From the NCBI GenBank assembly GCA_036390755.1, contig DASWBH010000446.1, positions 1-13,247 on the forward strand: 13,247 nt of DNA, in the 5' to 3' direction. Both the position numbers and the translations under genes were made by a program. The DNA is from DASVHS01 sp036390755 (GTDB lineage: Bacteria > Acidobacteriota > Thermoanaerobaculia > Gp7-AA8). The number at the start of each line of letters is the position of its first letter. Within the stretch, counting starts at the first letter, position 1. Under the pieces are notes generated by a model. The model was not told where the DNA came from and did no database searches. It worked only from the letters and a program-made list of their open reading frames with translations. Below are positions 6,357 through 13,247 of this stretch, piece after piece.

Positions 6357-7034
6357 TCAATAGTGAAGCAGATACAGAAGCGGAAAGAGGAAAATCCATA
6401 CGATGTCGACGAAGTGCCAGTACAGGCCCATGACTTCGACCGGCGCGTAATACTCCGCGCCGAAGTCACCGCGATACGCGCGCAGAATCATCCAGATCAG
6501 AAGGCCCACGCCGACGATCATGTGCATGGCATGCAGTCCCGTGAGACCAAAGTAGAAGGTCATGAACAGCTCGATGCCTTTGGTCAGCTCCGGATGCTGG
6601 TGATCGACGTACGTGAAATGCGTGCCGGGGAAGAGACCCTCCTCCCAGTGGCTGTGGTACTCGTACATCTTGACACCGAGGAACACGCCGCCGAGGAGCA
6701 GCGTCAGGATCAGCATGATGACGGTGAGCTTGCGCCGGCTCGTTTGTGCCGCCCACACCGCCAGCGCCATCGTGAGCGAGCTGCCGATCAGCACGATCGT
6801 GTTCGCCGCGCCAATGCGCCAGTTCTGATGATCGGCTCCGGCGCGGAACGCGCCGAAATACATCGTGCGATACACCGCATACGCGCAGAAGAACCCGCCG
6901 AAGAAAAGAATCTCCGTCGCCAGGAACATCCACATGCCGAGCGTGGAGGCCTCGTGCTGCTGCCCCATGTCCTCGAAGTGGTGCTGGAGGAACGGGTGAT
7001 GCGGGTGTTCTTCCGGAAGCGCCGCGTCAGACAT
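6357..7034 (-). CDS. ctaE: Cytochrome c oxidase subunit III
   Basis: Subunit III of the heme-copper oxidase binds no metal and is thought to stabilise the complex and proton uptake by subunit I. This 225-residue form has five likely helices (about 31-55, 75-96, 103-122, 156-185 and 203-224), as in the short caa3 class rather than the seven-helix mitochondrial form. Characteristic segments are MFLATEILFFGGFFCAY with the conserved membrane Glu (E41), GLTGLHAMHMIVG and YWHFVDIVWIFLFPLLYL. The N-terminus is His-rich (EEHPHHPFLQHHFEDM). The start ATG overlaps the ctaD stop by 8 bases and has its own AAGGA about eight bases upstream, inside ctaD. Confidence 0.95.
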   Translation of the reverse strand: MSDAALPEEHPHHPFLQHHFEDMGQQHEASTLGMWMFLATEILFFGGFFCAYAVYRTMYFGAFRAGADHQNWRIGAANTIVLIGSSLTMALAVWAAQTSRRKLTVIMLILTLLLGGVFLGVKMYEYHSHWEEGLFPGTHFTYVDHQHPELTKGIELFMTFYFGLTGLHAMHMIVGVGLLIWMILRAYRGDFGAEYYAPVEVMGLYWHFVDIVWIFLFPLLYLLHY

Positions 7035-8682
7035 GTTGCGTTTCCTTCATGGCCTTGAGGAACGCCGGATAGTCGTACGCGTCCCACGTCACGACGGGCG
7101 TCTCGTGGAAATTGTCTTTCGGCGGCGGCGAGCTCGTGACCCATTCCAGGCCGACCGCGCCCCATGGGTTCGCGCCCGCTTTGCGCCCCCAGCCGAGCGA
7201 CCACAGGAGATACACCATCGGCAGGAGGTATCCGACGGCGAGCACGGTCGCGCCGGCAGTCGAGAGCACATTGAGCACCTGAAATTCCGGCGCGTACGCG
7301 TGATAGCGGCGCGGCATCCCCACATAGCCGACGATGAACTGCGGGAAGAACGTCAGATTGAATCCGACGAACACCAGCAGCGCGCCGAGCCGCGCCCACC
7401 ATTCCGGATACATGCGGCCGGTGATCTTCGGCCACCAGTAGTGAATTCCAGCCATATACGCCATGACCGTGCCGCCGACCATGATGTAGTGGAAATGGGC
7501 GACGACGAAGTAGCTGTCGGTCACGTGCACGTCGATCCCGAGCGCGGCCAGGAACAGCCCGGTCACGCCGCCGATCGTGAACAGTCCGATGAAACCGAGG
7601 ATGTACAGCATCGGCGTCTGCCACGAGACCGACGCCTTGTACATCGTTGCAGTCCAGTTGAAGACTTTGATCGCTGACGGCACCGCTACGAGCATCGAAA
7701 GGAACGAGAACACCATCGCCGAATAGACCGAGATGCCGGCGACGAAAAGGTGATGCGCCCACACCAGGAAGCTGAGGAACGCGATGGCGAGCGATGAGAA
7801 CGCGACGAAGCTGTATCCGAAGATCCGCTTGCGTGTGAACGCGGCGACGACTTCCGAAACGACGGCCATCGCCGGCAGCACCATGATGTAGACGGCCGGG
7901 TGCGAATAGAACCAGAAGAGGTGCTGATAGAGCACGGGATCGCCGCCCAGGCCGGGATCGAAGATGCCGACGCCGAGGACGCGCTCGAACATGAGGAGCG
8001 CGAGAGTGATGGCGAGGACCGGCGTGGCCAGCAGCTGCACGATGCTCGTCGCGTAAATCGACCACACGAAGAGCGGCAGGCGGAACCACGTCAGTCCCGG
8101 GGCGCGCATACGGTGCGTCGTCACGATGAAATTCAGGCCTGTGAGAATTGACGAGAACCCTGTAATGAACGCGCCCAGTGTCGTCGCGAACACGTGCGTA
8201 TTCGAATACTGCGTCGAGAACGGCGTGTAGAACGTCCACCCTGTATCGACGCCGCCGGTCACAATGACATAGATGCCGAACAAGGCCCCGATGACGTACA
8301 GATACCAGCTCAACAGGTTGATCCTCGGAAAGGCGAGGTCCTTCGCGCCGAGCATGATCGGCAGGATGAAATTGCCGAGCGCCGAGGGTATCGCCGGTAT
8401 GAGGAAGAAAAAGATCATCACGATGCCGTGCAGCGTGAAGAGCTTGTTGTAGGTATCGGAGGTGAAGAGATCGCCTTCCGGCGTCAGCAGCTCGAGGCGA
8501 AGCAGGAACGCGAAGATCCCGCCGACGAAGAACAACAGCGTGACCGAGATCAGATACAGGATGCCGATCCGCTTATGGTCCTTCGTGAGGAGCCACGAGA
8601 AGACGCCGTATTCGACGTTGAGGTAGTTCCTCTTCGGAATCGGCTCGATGAACTGGACGTCGTCGATGGTCTGGCTGGTCAT
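7027..8682 (-). CDS. ctaD: Cytochrome c oxidase subunit I (A2-type heme-copper oxidase)
   Basis: This is the catalytic subunit, reducing O2 to water and pumping protons across the inner membrane. Its 551 residues carry every expected ligand. H85 (FTLHGIVM) and H398 serve the low-spin heme. H396 serves the high-spin heme. H261, H310 and H311 serve CuB, with Y265 as the cross-linked tyrosine. K339 (SAIKVFNW) is at the K-channel lysine position. Helix VI reads WFYSHPAVY: Ala replaces the Glu of the A1-type HPEVY motif, and Y259-S260 precedes the His. This is the YSHPxV signature of A2-type oxidases, described for Rhodothermus marinus caa3. Twelve or more hydrophobic segments are visible. The ATG overlaps the ctaC stop as ATGA, and the end overlaps ctaE by 8 bases. 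Confidence 0.98.
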   Translation of the reverse strand: MTSQTIDDVQFIEPIPKRNYLNVEYGVFSWLLTKDHKRIGILYLISVTLLFFVGGIFAFLLRLELLTPEGDLFTSDTYNKLFTLHGIVMIFFFLIPAIPSALGNFILPIMLGAKDLAFPRINLLSWYLYVIGALFGIYVIVTGGVDTGWTFYTPFSTQYSNTHVFATTLGAFITGFSSILTGLNFIVTTHRMRAPGLTWFRLPLFVWSIYATSIVQLLATPVLAITLALLMFERVLGVGIFDPGLGGDPVLYQHLFWFYSHPAVYIMVLPAMAVVSEVVAAFTRKRIFGYSFVAFSSLAIAFLSFLVWAHHLFVAGISVYSAMVFSFLSMLVAVPSAIKVFNWTATMYKASVSWQTPMLYILGFIGLFTIGGVTGLFLAALGIDVHVTDSYFVVAHFHYIMVGGTVMAYMAGIHYWWPKITGRMYPEWWARLGALLVFVGFNLTFFPQFIVGYVGMPRRYHAYAPEFQVLNVLSTAGATVLAVGYLLPMVYLLWSLGWGRKAGANPWGAVGLEWVTSSPPPKDNFHETPVVTWDAYDYPAFLKAMKETQHV

Positions 8683-9761
8683 TGCGTGCTCGTTGTGCTC
8701 GTTGTGCCTCTCGGTTTCGTACTTGCCGGCTGCCCGGGCTGTGTTTGCGGCGGGACGCCCGCGCCGGGCGCGAGCGGCGAGCCGGAGCTCGTCTGCTTGG
8801 ATTGTGGAGACTCGACGACGGGGACGGACGGACGCTGCGCACCGAGGGACCGGACGTACGCGAGGAGCTTGAGGAGATCGTCTTCGCTCACCTGCCCCTG
8901 GAACGTCGGCATGATCGGGCCGAAGCCGCGGACGATCTTCGCCTGCGGATTGAGGATCGACTCGCGGATGTAATTGTCGTCGGCAACGACGGTGCGGCCG
9001 TCATTCAGCATGACTTCTTTGCCATACAGACCGACCAGCACCGGTCCACGCCCGGTCGCGTCGTTCGTGTGACACGTATTGCAGGCGTATTTCTGAAAAA
9101 GCGTCTGACCCTGTGACGCGAGCGAGCCTTCCGGCCCGCCGGCCAGCCAGCGCTGATACTCGGTCGGCTGCATCACCTGCACCCAGCCGATCATCCCCGA
9201 GTGCAATGTCCCGCAATACTCGGCGCAGAAGATGTGATACGAGCCGGTCTTCGTCGCCTGAAACCACATCGTGCGGTAGCGGCTCGGCAGAACGTCCATC
9301 TTCACCCGGAACGCCGGAAACCACAGGCTATGAATCACATCCTCGGACGCCATTGTGATGCGCACAGGACGATTGAGGGGGACGTGCAGGGCGTTGATCT
9401 CGCGCTGTCCGCCGGCATGCTGGAACTTCCACATCCACTGGCGGCCGGTCGCATAGACGTCAAGCGCATTGGCGGGGACGCGTTGTTCATGAAAGTACAG
9501 CCATGAGCCCCAGACGAAAATCCCTAGAAAAATGAGCGTCGGGACGACGATCCAGCCGACTTCCAGCGCTTTGGGCGGCTCGTACTCCTGAGCGAGCTCA
9601 TTGTCAGGACGGCGGCGGTATTTGATCGCGAAGTAAATAATGAGGAGCCAGATGAGAACCGACACCGTGCCGGTAACGATGATCAGGGCGATGAACAGCG
9701 TGTCCACCGGTCCGGCGAAGGTCGAGGCCCGTTCCGGCCAGAGCGGGAAGTCGTTATACAT
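8679..9761 (-). CDS. ctaC: Cytochrome c oxidase subunit II with fused cytochrome c domain (caa3-type)
   Basis: This subunit takes electrons from the donor side and hands them to subunit I. Starting at the ATG at 9761 it has 360 residues. Two membrane helices lie at about 22-46 and 68-90, followed by a cupredoxin domain. The CuA site is H144, C179, E181, C183, H187 and M190 (CAEYCGTLHSGM). A class I cytochrome c domain follows, with C227-x2-C230-H231 binding heme c and M284 (IMPTF) the likely distal ligand. About 50 residues after the heme domain are rich in Pro, Ser, Thr and Gln and look disordered; the last ones come from a 9-base direct repeat encoding T-T-S. No obvious cleavable signal peptide is seen. 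An extension of the frame upstream lies in the SCO gene and is not family-like. The gene overlaps SCO by 8 bases (ATGTATAA) and ctaD by 4. Confidence 0.97.
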   Translation of the reverse strand: MYNDFPLWPERASTFAGPVDTLFIALIIVTGTVSVLIWLLIIYFAIKYRRRPDNELAQEYEPPKALEVGWIVVPTLIFLGIFVWGSWLYFHEQRVPANALDVYATGRQWMWKFQHAGGQREINALHVPLNRPVRITMASEDVIHSLWFPAFRVKMDVLPSRYRTMWFQATKTGSYHIFCAEYCGTLHSGMIGWVQVMQPTEYQRWLAGGPEGSLASQGQTLFQKYACNTCHTNDATGRGPVLVGLYGKEVMLNDGRTVVADDNYIRESILNPQAKIVRGFGPIMPTFQGQVSEDDLLKLLAYVRSLGAQRPSVPVVESPQSKQTSSGSPLAPGAGVPPQTQPGQPASTKPRGTTSTTSTQ

Positions 9762-10566
9762 TTCGGCTGCGCCGCTCCTTGCGAACCATGATGATGATGA
9801 AGCTGGCGAGCGCGGCCATCGTCGTGATGCCGCCGGCGCGCACGACATTCATCGCCGTGCGGCTGTAGCGGCCGATCTTCGGATCGTAGTGATAGCAGAG
9901 CAGCAGGAACTGATCGGTGGCGTTGCCGATCTTGCGGTCGGATGCTTCGACGAGAGCGAGCCGGACGTCGCGCGGCTTGTACTCGAATCCATAGAAGTAG
10001 CGCGATGTGCGCCCATCCGGCGTCAATACGAGCAACGCCGCACCGTGCGCGAACGTGTCGCGGACTCCGTCATACGCGTACTGGAACCCGACGGCGTCGG
10101 CGAGCCGGTGAATCGAGCTGTCATTGCCGGTGAGGAAATGCCAGCCGTTCGCCGCGCTCAAACGGCCGTAGCGCCTCACAAATTTGTCCTTGAACTGCGC
10201 GGCCTCTGAAGGTTTGTCACGCGGATCGATGCTGATCGTGACGACGTCGAACTGCTCGCCGATGTTGAATTTCAATTCCGTCAGCGCACTCGACAGGCCG
10301 TCGAGAACGATCGGGCAGAGCATCGGGCAGTGGAAGTAGACGAAGTTCAGAAGGACGGGGCGCCCGCTCGCGAAGTAGTCGCCGACGCGAACGATCGCGC
10401 CGGTCTCGTCGTGCATCGTCACGTCGAGCGGGAGCTGGCCGCCGAGTTTTTGAGCGATTGCCACGCGACCGGGCAGTTGCGCCGGAGTACTCGATGTCTC
10501 TGCTCCGAGCGACAGCGCAATCAGCAGCGAGGCAACAGGGAACAGGGAACGGGCAACCGAAGTCAT
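9754..10566 (-). CDS. sco: SCO1/SenC-type copper chaperone, membrane anchored
   Basis: SCO proteins are thioredoxin-fold copper metallochaperones and thiol reductants that help load the CuA site of subunit II, which here is encoded immediately downstream. This 270-residue protein has an N-terminal hydrophobic signal or anchor (about 5-21). The copper site is C80-x3-C84 in FHCPMLCPIV, with the distal H174 in DTFAHGAALLVL. TISIDPRD and YFYGFEYKPRD are family strands. Unlike short SCO proteins it continues with FLLLCYHYDPKIGRYS, holding a third Cys (C224) and H226. It ends in a C-terminal helix (about 246-262) followed by basic residues, so it is probably anchored at the C-terminus with its domain in the periplasm. 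The ATG at 10566 has GGGAG seven bases upstream and overlaps the preceding stop as ATGA. A much longer frame upstream lies in the neighbour and is spurious. Confidence 0.93.
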   Translation of the reverse strand: MTSVARSLFPVASLLIALSLGAETSSTPAQLPGRVAIAQKLGGQLPLDVTMHDETGAIVRVGDYFASGRPVLLNFVYFHCPMLCPIVLDGLSSALTELKFNIGEQFDVVTISIDPRDKPSEAAQFKDKFVRRYGRLSAANGWHFLTGNDSSIHRLADAVGFQYAYDGVRDTFAHGAALLVLTPDGRTSRYFYGFEYKPRDVRLALVEASDRKIGNATDQFLLLCYHYDPKIGRYSRTAMNVVRAGGITTMAALASFIIIMVRKERRSRNV

Positions 10567-11075
10567 CGCTTCGCTCCCTTTTGCGGCTGCGGCTGTTGCG
10601 GCGCCGCGGTGGCTGTCTGCATCTGCACAGGCAGCCCGCGCTGCAGCGTCAACTGCATCGCCTGGGCGATCGGAATGCGGACGATGCCCTTCTGCTGATC
10701 GACCCAGCCGTATGTCGTCAGGACGTGCTGCTCCGATTCGCGGAGACCGCCCAGATCGGTCACCGGCGTGCTGCGGTTGGGCGGCAGGATCTCGCCGGCT
10801 GCTGTCTTGCGCGGGAACGGCTGCAGAAGCGGCTGATTGCGGGGCACGGCCATATCGGCCGGACGCGCCATCTCGGTCATCGTCGCGGTGTTGCGCCGCT
10901 GCTCGATGCGAACGTATCCCTTGTAGAGGAGCCACAACACGATGTGCATCACGAAGCCGAAGACGACGAACACCACCACGAACCAGACCAGCGCGCGGAC
11001 GCTGACGTCGGACTTCTCGTGATGCGTCTCGGGATTGAAGATCGCGTCGTCGTCGTATGGGACGTGCTCAGGCAT
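10563..11075 (-). CDS. Uncharacterised single-helix protein of the ACIII-caa3 operon
   Basis: No named domain is recognisable, but the architecture is clear in these 170 residues. There is an acidic/His-bearing N-terminus (1-27, ending HHEKSDVSVRA), one membrane helix (about 28-51), a linker, and a compact segment at 105-149 (TDLGGLRESEQHVL, then YGWVD and GIVRIPIAQAM, ending RGLP). The last 20 or so residues are Gln/Pro-rich. As far as I recall, proteins with the YGWVD...VRIPI..AM...RGLP pattern recur beside SCO and oxidase genes in other bacteria, usually as hypotheticals. Its place between actF and SCO suggests an accessory subunit or assembly factor. It occupies roughly where small ActG/ActH-type subunits might be sought, but I see no sequence basis to name it so. 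It overlaps actF by 8 bases and SCO by 4, and has GGGGAGG ten bases before its ATG. Confidence 0.85.
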   Translation of the reverse strand: MPEHVPYDDDAIFNPETHHEKSDVSVRALVWFVVVFVVFGFVMHIVLWLLYKGYVRIEQRRNTATMTEMARPADMAVPRNQPLLQPFPRKTAAGEILPPNRSTPVTDLGGLRESEQHVLTTYGWVDQQKGIVRIPIAQAMQLTLQRGLPVQMQTATAAPQQPQPQKGAKR

Positions 11076-12270
11076 TGACGGTGAGCCTCCCCTCGCGAAT
11101 CGCTTCTTCCACCCAGGTCTCGTGAATCGGAATGATGGTCTGTCCCTTCAATTGATTGACGAACGCCCAGAACCAGATGCCGCCGATGGCGAGGAACGCG
11201 GCCACGCTCATCCAGGAGAAGTAGAAATGATCGGGATACCACGCCGGCCCGGTGAGCCAGATGTTATGGATGTAGCGCATGGCCAGGATGATCACGGCAA
11301 CGATGGCGATCGTCTCCGGGCGATCCTTGATCGATCGCATCAGAAGCATGAAGAACGGCAGGAAGAAGTGAAAGAGGACGAGCATCAGCGCGAGCGCGCC
11401 CCACACTCCGTGCTCGCGTTTGATGTAGTAAGGCACTTCTTCCTTGATGTTGCCGTACCAGATCAGCAGAAACTGCGAGAACGCCGTGTACGCCCAGAAC
11501 ATCACAAACGCGAGCATGAGATTGCCGAGGTCGCGGAAGTGGGAAGGCTTGAGGATGCCGGCCATTGCGCGCGTCCCTGACAGCTGCGTCAGAAGAAACG
11601 TCACATACGCGTAAGCCGACAACCCGCAGCTCACTGTGAACGTGATGCCGTACATCGACGAGTACCACTTCGGCTCCAGCGACATGATCCAGTCGATCGA
11701 CGCGAAGGTCAGCGTCAGGACGATCATCGGCAATCCGAGAGCGGCCCATCGGCTCCGCGCCAGCTCGGTCTCGGGCGCGCGATCCTCATAGAAGCGGAGC
11801 GACAGCGCGCGGATGCGCCACGCCCACAGAATCCAGAGCGCAAAGTAGAACGCGCTGCGAATGACGAACGCGGTCACGTTCAGATAGCGCTGCTTGTGCT
11901 GCAGGACCTCATCGTGCGCGACCACGTTCGGATCGGCCCAGCTGTAGATGTACCGCGCGCCGATCACGATCGGGATGAACAGCACTGCCATCACGATCAT
12001 CGTTCGCGCCGCGGCGCCCAGCGGCCGCCGGATCAGCACACCCCACTCCCCTCCGGTGGTGTATTGCAGCATGAGGACGCCGAGCGCGCCGGCGACGATC
12101 TCGAACCAGAACAGATAGCTCGGCAGGTACGCGCGGTAGAACTCCGCCGGCCGCCAGATCCAGCCGATCGCGCAGAGGACCGCGCCGATGACGCCGACGA
12201 TGAGCGACGGCGTCTGCGCCAGCGCGATTCCGGTCGTCTCCGGCGGACGCCGCTGCGCCTCGGCGGTCAT
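11068..12270 (-). CDS. actF: Alternative complex III subunit ActF (integral membrane, quinone-side)
   Basis: ActF is one of the two large polytopic membrane subunits of alternative complex III, the quinol:cytochrome c oxidoreductase that replaces the bc1 complex. It is related to the NrfD/PsrC-like ActC. The 400 residues contain about ten helices, at roughly 22-38, 49-69, 88-107, 133-151, 176-195, 206-227, 250-272, 288-310, 319-337 and 351-371. The DWIMSLEPKWYSSMYG loop (193-208) is, in my recognition, highly characteristic. No heme or metal motif is present, as expected. Start ATG at 12270 overlaps the actE stop as ATGA and has GGAGG six bases upstream. The gene ends with an 8-base overlap into the 170-residue protein. 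Confidence 0.92.
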   Translation of the reverse strand: MTAEAQRRPPETTGIALAQTPSLIVGVIGAVLCAIGWIWRPAEFYRAYLPSYLFWFEIVAGALGVLMLQYTTGGEWGVLIRRPLGAAARTMIVMAVLFIPIVIGARYIYSWADPNVVAHDEVLQHKQRYLNVTAFVIRSAFYFALWILWAWRIRALSLRFYEDRAPETELARSRWAALGLPMIVLTLTFASIDWIMSLEPKWYSSMYGITFTVSCGLSAYAYVTFLLTQLSGTRAMAGILKPSHFRDLGNLMLAFVMFWAYTAFSQFLLIWYGNIKEEVPYYIKREHGVWGALALMLVLFHFFLPFFMLLMRSIKDRPETIAIVAVIILAMRYIHNIWLTGPAWYPDHFYFSWMSVAAFLAIGGIWFWAFVNQLKGQTIIPIHETWVEEAIREGRLTVNA

Positions 12271-12896
12271 CGCGCCCCTCCGCTCAGGTTCGCTCGCGCC
12301 TGCGCCGGCACCTCATCGATCGTCGCGTTCTGACTCAGTTGCAGCGCGCGGATATACGCGACGATCGCCCAGCGGTCGCGCGTCGGAATCATCGTCCTGT
12401 ACGGCGGCATCGCGCCGAAGCCGTTCGTCATCACGTCGAAGAAGTGGCCGGTCTTCGCGGCGCGCAGCGTGGCCGTGTGATACGACGGCGGCCTGCGGTA
12501 CCCGCGCGAGGGGATCATGCCGTTGCCGTCGCCGAGGCGGCCGTGGCACTCGGAGCAGTAGATGTCGAAGCGCTCGTGGCCGCGGTTCATCACTTCAGCG
12601 GTGACGGGGAATGGGAAGCCATCGCCATCCTGACCGCCGACCTTGCCGGTCTCCATGTACGGATCGGTGATGAGCTCACCGCGCGCGACCGTGCCGGGAA
12701 GCCGCGGGCGCGCGGACATGCCGTCCGCGAAAAAGTCGCTCGGCTCTAGCGGGTCGTACTTCGGCTGATTGCCCATCTGCTGAAAGCCGGGGCCGACGCG
12801 CTGGCAGGCGGCGAGGAGGAGAAGGACAAGTGCCACCGCCCAGATCCTTCGCCGTCTTCGCGGCTCAGGATGACATCGCGCCTCACCACGGGACAT
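12267..12896 (-). CDS. actE: Alternative complex III subunit ActE, monoheme cytochrome c lipoprotein
   Basis: ActE is the monoheme cytochrome c of ACIII, carrying electrons toward the oxidase on the periplasmic face. From the ATG at 12896 it has 209 residues. A signal peptide with a five-Arg n-region (R13-R17), a Leu-rich core and the lipobox L28-A29-A30-C31 predicts a diacylated lipoprotein. The heme site is C114-x2-C117-H118 (YCSECHGRLGDGNG), and M163 in FGAMPPY is the likely distal ligand. NRGHERFDIYCSECH and the final DRWAIVAYIRALQ helix are typical of the family. GGGAGG six bases upstream fixes this start. A GTG at codon 21 also has a passable Shine-Dalgarno but would remove all positive charge from the signal. 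The start overlaps actD by 14 bases, and much of the n-region is encoded by a palindromic element. Confidence 0.93.
   Translation of the reverse strand: MSRGEARCHPEPRRRRRIWAVALVLLLLAACQRVGPGFQQMGNQPKYDPLEPSDFFADGMSARPRLPGTVARGELITDPYMETGKVGGQDGDGFPFPVTAEVMNRGHERFDIYCSECHGRLGDGNGMIPSRGYRRPPSYHTATLRAAKTGHFFDVMTNGFGAMPPYRTMIPTRDRWAIVAYIRALQLSQNATIDEVPAQARANLSGGAR
12844..12871 (-). repeat. REP-like palindromic element inside the actE signal-peptide codons
   Basis: The 28 bases form nested inverted arms. The outer arms are ATCCT and AGGAT, and the inner arms are GCCG and CGGC. A GA step on each side separates the outer from the inner arms, and the loop is CGAAGA. The flanks extend a familiar pattern, TGTCATCCTGAG before and GAAGGATCT after. 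I recognise this as a dispersed repeat type in many environmental genomes, usually intergenic and giving spurious peptides such as HPEP or HPERSEG. Here it is in frame and encodes residues 8-18 of ActE (C-H-P-E-P, five Arg, I). I see no second copy in this window. Confidence 0.6.
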
Positions 12897-13247
12897 CGAT
12901 GACCTCCCGCGGATGCAGCGAGCGCAGAAATTCGCGGACACTCCCGAGATCGAACTTCGGGTCGCGCGACTGGATGACGAGGAAGAACTTGTCCCGCGAC
13001 GCCTGATCGAAGCGGCGCACATTGAACACCGGGTGATAGGGCATCGGCAGACCGTTGAGCGCGAGCATGCCGAACACCGCGCCGAATGCGGCAACGAGCA
13101 CCGCGCACTCGAACGTGATCGGGATCCACGCCGGCCAGCTGTTGAGGGGCCGGCCGCCGATGTTCCACGGATAGCTGACGACGTTCGCGTACCAGCACAT
13201 GAAGAATCCGCCCGCGCCGCCCAGGATGCCCATGACCAGAACGACCA
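12883..13247 (-). CDS. actD: Alternative complex III subunit ActD (DUF3341), 5' end beyond the window
   Basis: ActD is a membrane-anchored subunit of ACIII without cofactors. The C-terminal 121 residues are present. The frame is open to the right edge of the window (V-V-L-V before the first visible Met), so the start lies outside and the ATG at 13233 is internal. Recognisable DUF3341 features are a Gly-rich helix (MGILGGAGGFFMCWYANVVSYP), the NIGGRPLNSWPAWIPITFE segment, a second helix (about 42-58 of the visible part), GLPMPYHPVFN and the RFDQASRDKFFLVI end. It ends REVIDVPW with a TGA stop. It is the first visible gene of the respiratory operon and overlaps actE by 14 bases. ActA, ActB and ActC are expected to the right. 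Confidence 0.92.
   Translation of the reverse strand, partial: VVLVMGILGGAGGFFMCWYANVVSYPWNIGGRPLNSWPAWIPITFECAVLVAAFGAVFGMLALNGLPMPYHPVFNVRRFDQASRDKFFLVIQSRDPKFDLGSVREFLRSLHPREVIDVPW

Noticed and set aside
6788..8239. Long minus-strand open frame of 483 codons over ctaD and ctaE
   Set aside because: It is an out-of-frame reading of ctaD with Arg/His-rich composition. The true frame holds all the oxidase ligands.
9762..9848. Longer start for ctaC
   Set aside because: The added residues lie inside the SCO 3' end and are Ser/Arg-rich without family similarity; MYNDFPLWPE is the usual kind of start.
10567..10935. N-terminal extension of the SCO frame
   Set aside because: The extension is the neighbouring gene read in another frame. 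The ATG at 10566 has a good Shine-Dalgarno and starts a signal-like hydrophobic stretch.
12897..13094. Longer start for actE
   Set aside because: It runs through actD in another frame, and the Ser/Arg/Cys-rich peptide would precede a normal lipoprotein signal.
1..13247. A new defence, mobile or biosynthetic system
   Set aside because: I looked for transposases, integrases, nucleases, toxin-antitoxin pairs, CRISPR repeats and NRPS/PKS or RiPP genes and saw none. The genes fit ordinary metabolism, transport and respiration.

Overview
The window looks like a chromosomal segment of a GC-rich, aerobic, Gram-negative-type bacterium. The respiratory gene order (alternative complex III, a small anchored protein, SCO, then a caa3 oxidase), with a repeat of the CATCCTGAG...GAAGGATC kind, reminds me of Acidobacteriota. 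That placement is recall-based inference, and I ran no phylogeny. There are no tRNA or rRNA genes, no CRISPR array, no transposase and no phage genes. No stretch over 300 bases lacks a gene.

Left part (1-6032), mixed housekeeping and accessory genes. On the plus strand: the 3' portion of an imidazolonepropionase-like amidohydrolase, a 90-residue almost wholly hydrophobic protein, and a single-domain CheY-like response regulator. On the minus strand: an isolated dTDP-glucose 4,6-dehydratase (rfbB), convergent with the regulator and divergent from a plus-strand MATE transporter. A minus-strand YciI-like protein follows. Divergent from it is a plus-strand pair: a two-helix membrane protein translationally coupled to a class I SAM methyltransferase.

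Right part (6026-13247), one respiratory operon entirely on the minus strand, read right to left. It holds actD (5' end beyond the window), actE (lipoprotein cytochrome c), actF (multi-helix quinone-side subunit), an unnamed 170-residue single-helix protein, SCO (copper metallochaperone), ctaC (CuA plus cytochrome c), ctaD, ctaE and ctaF. All junctions except the last overlap by 14, 4, 8, 4, 8, 4 and 8 bases, so expression should be tightly coupled. Functionally, ACIII oxidises quinol and passes electrons through its cytochrome c subunits to the cytochrome c domain and CuA of subunit II. From there they go to heme a and heme a3-CuB in subunit I, which carries the YSHP signature of A2-type oxidases. 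SCO serves copper delivery. ActA, ActB and ActC are expected just beyond the right edge.

The window is dominated by known families, and I do not see a wholly new multi-gene system. The best unexplained items are: the conserved-looking 170-residue protein inside the ACIII-caa3 operon; a palindromic repeat-like element that supplies the signal-peptide n-region of actE; a four-copy heptanucleotide tandem repeat that forms the 3' end of rfbB; and inverted repeats at all three convergent gene boundaries.
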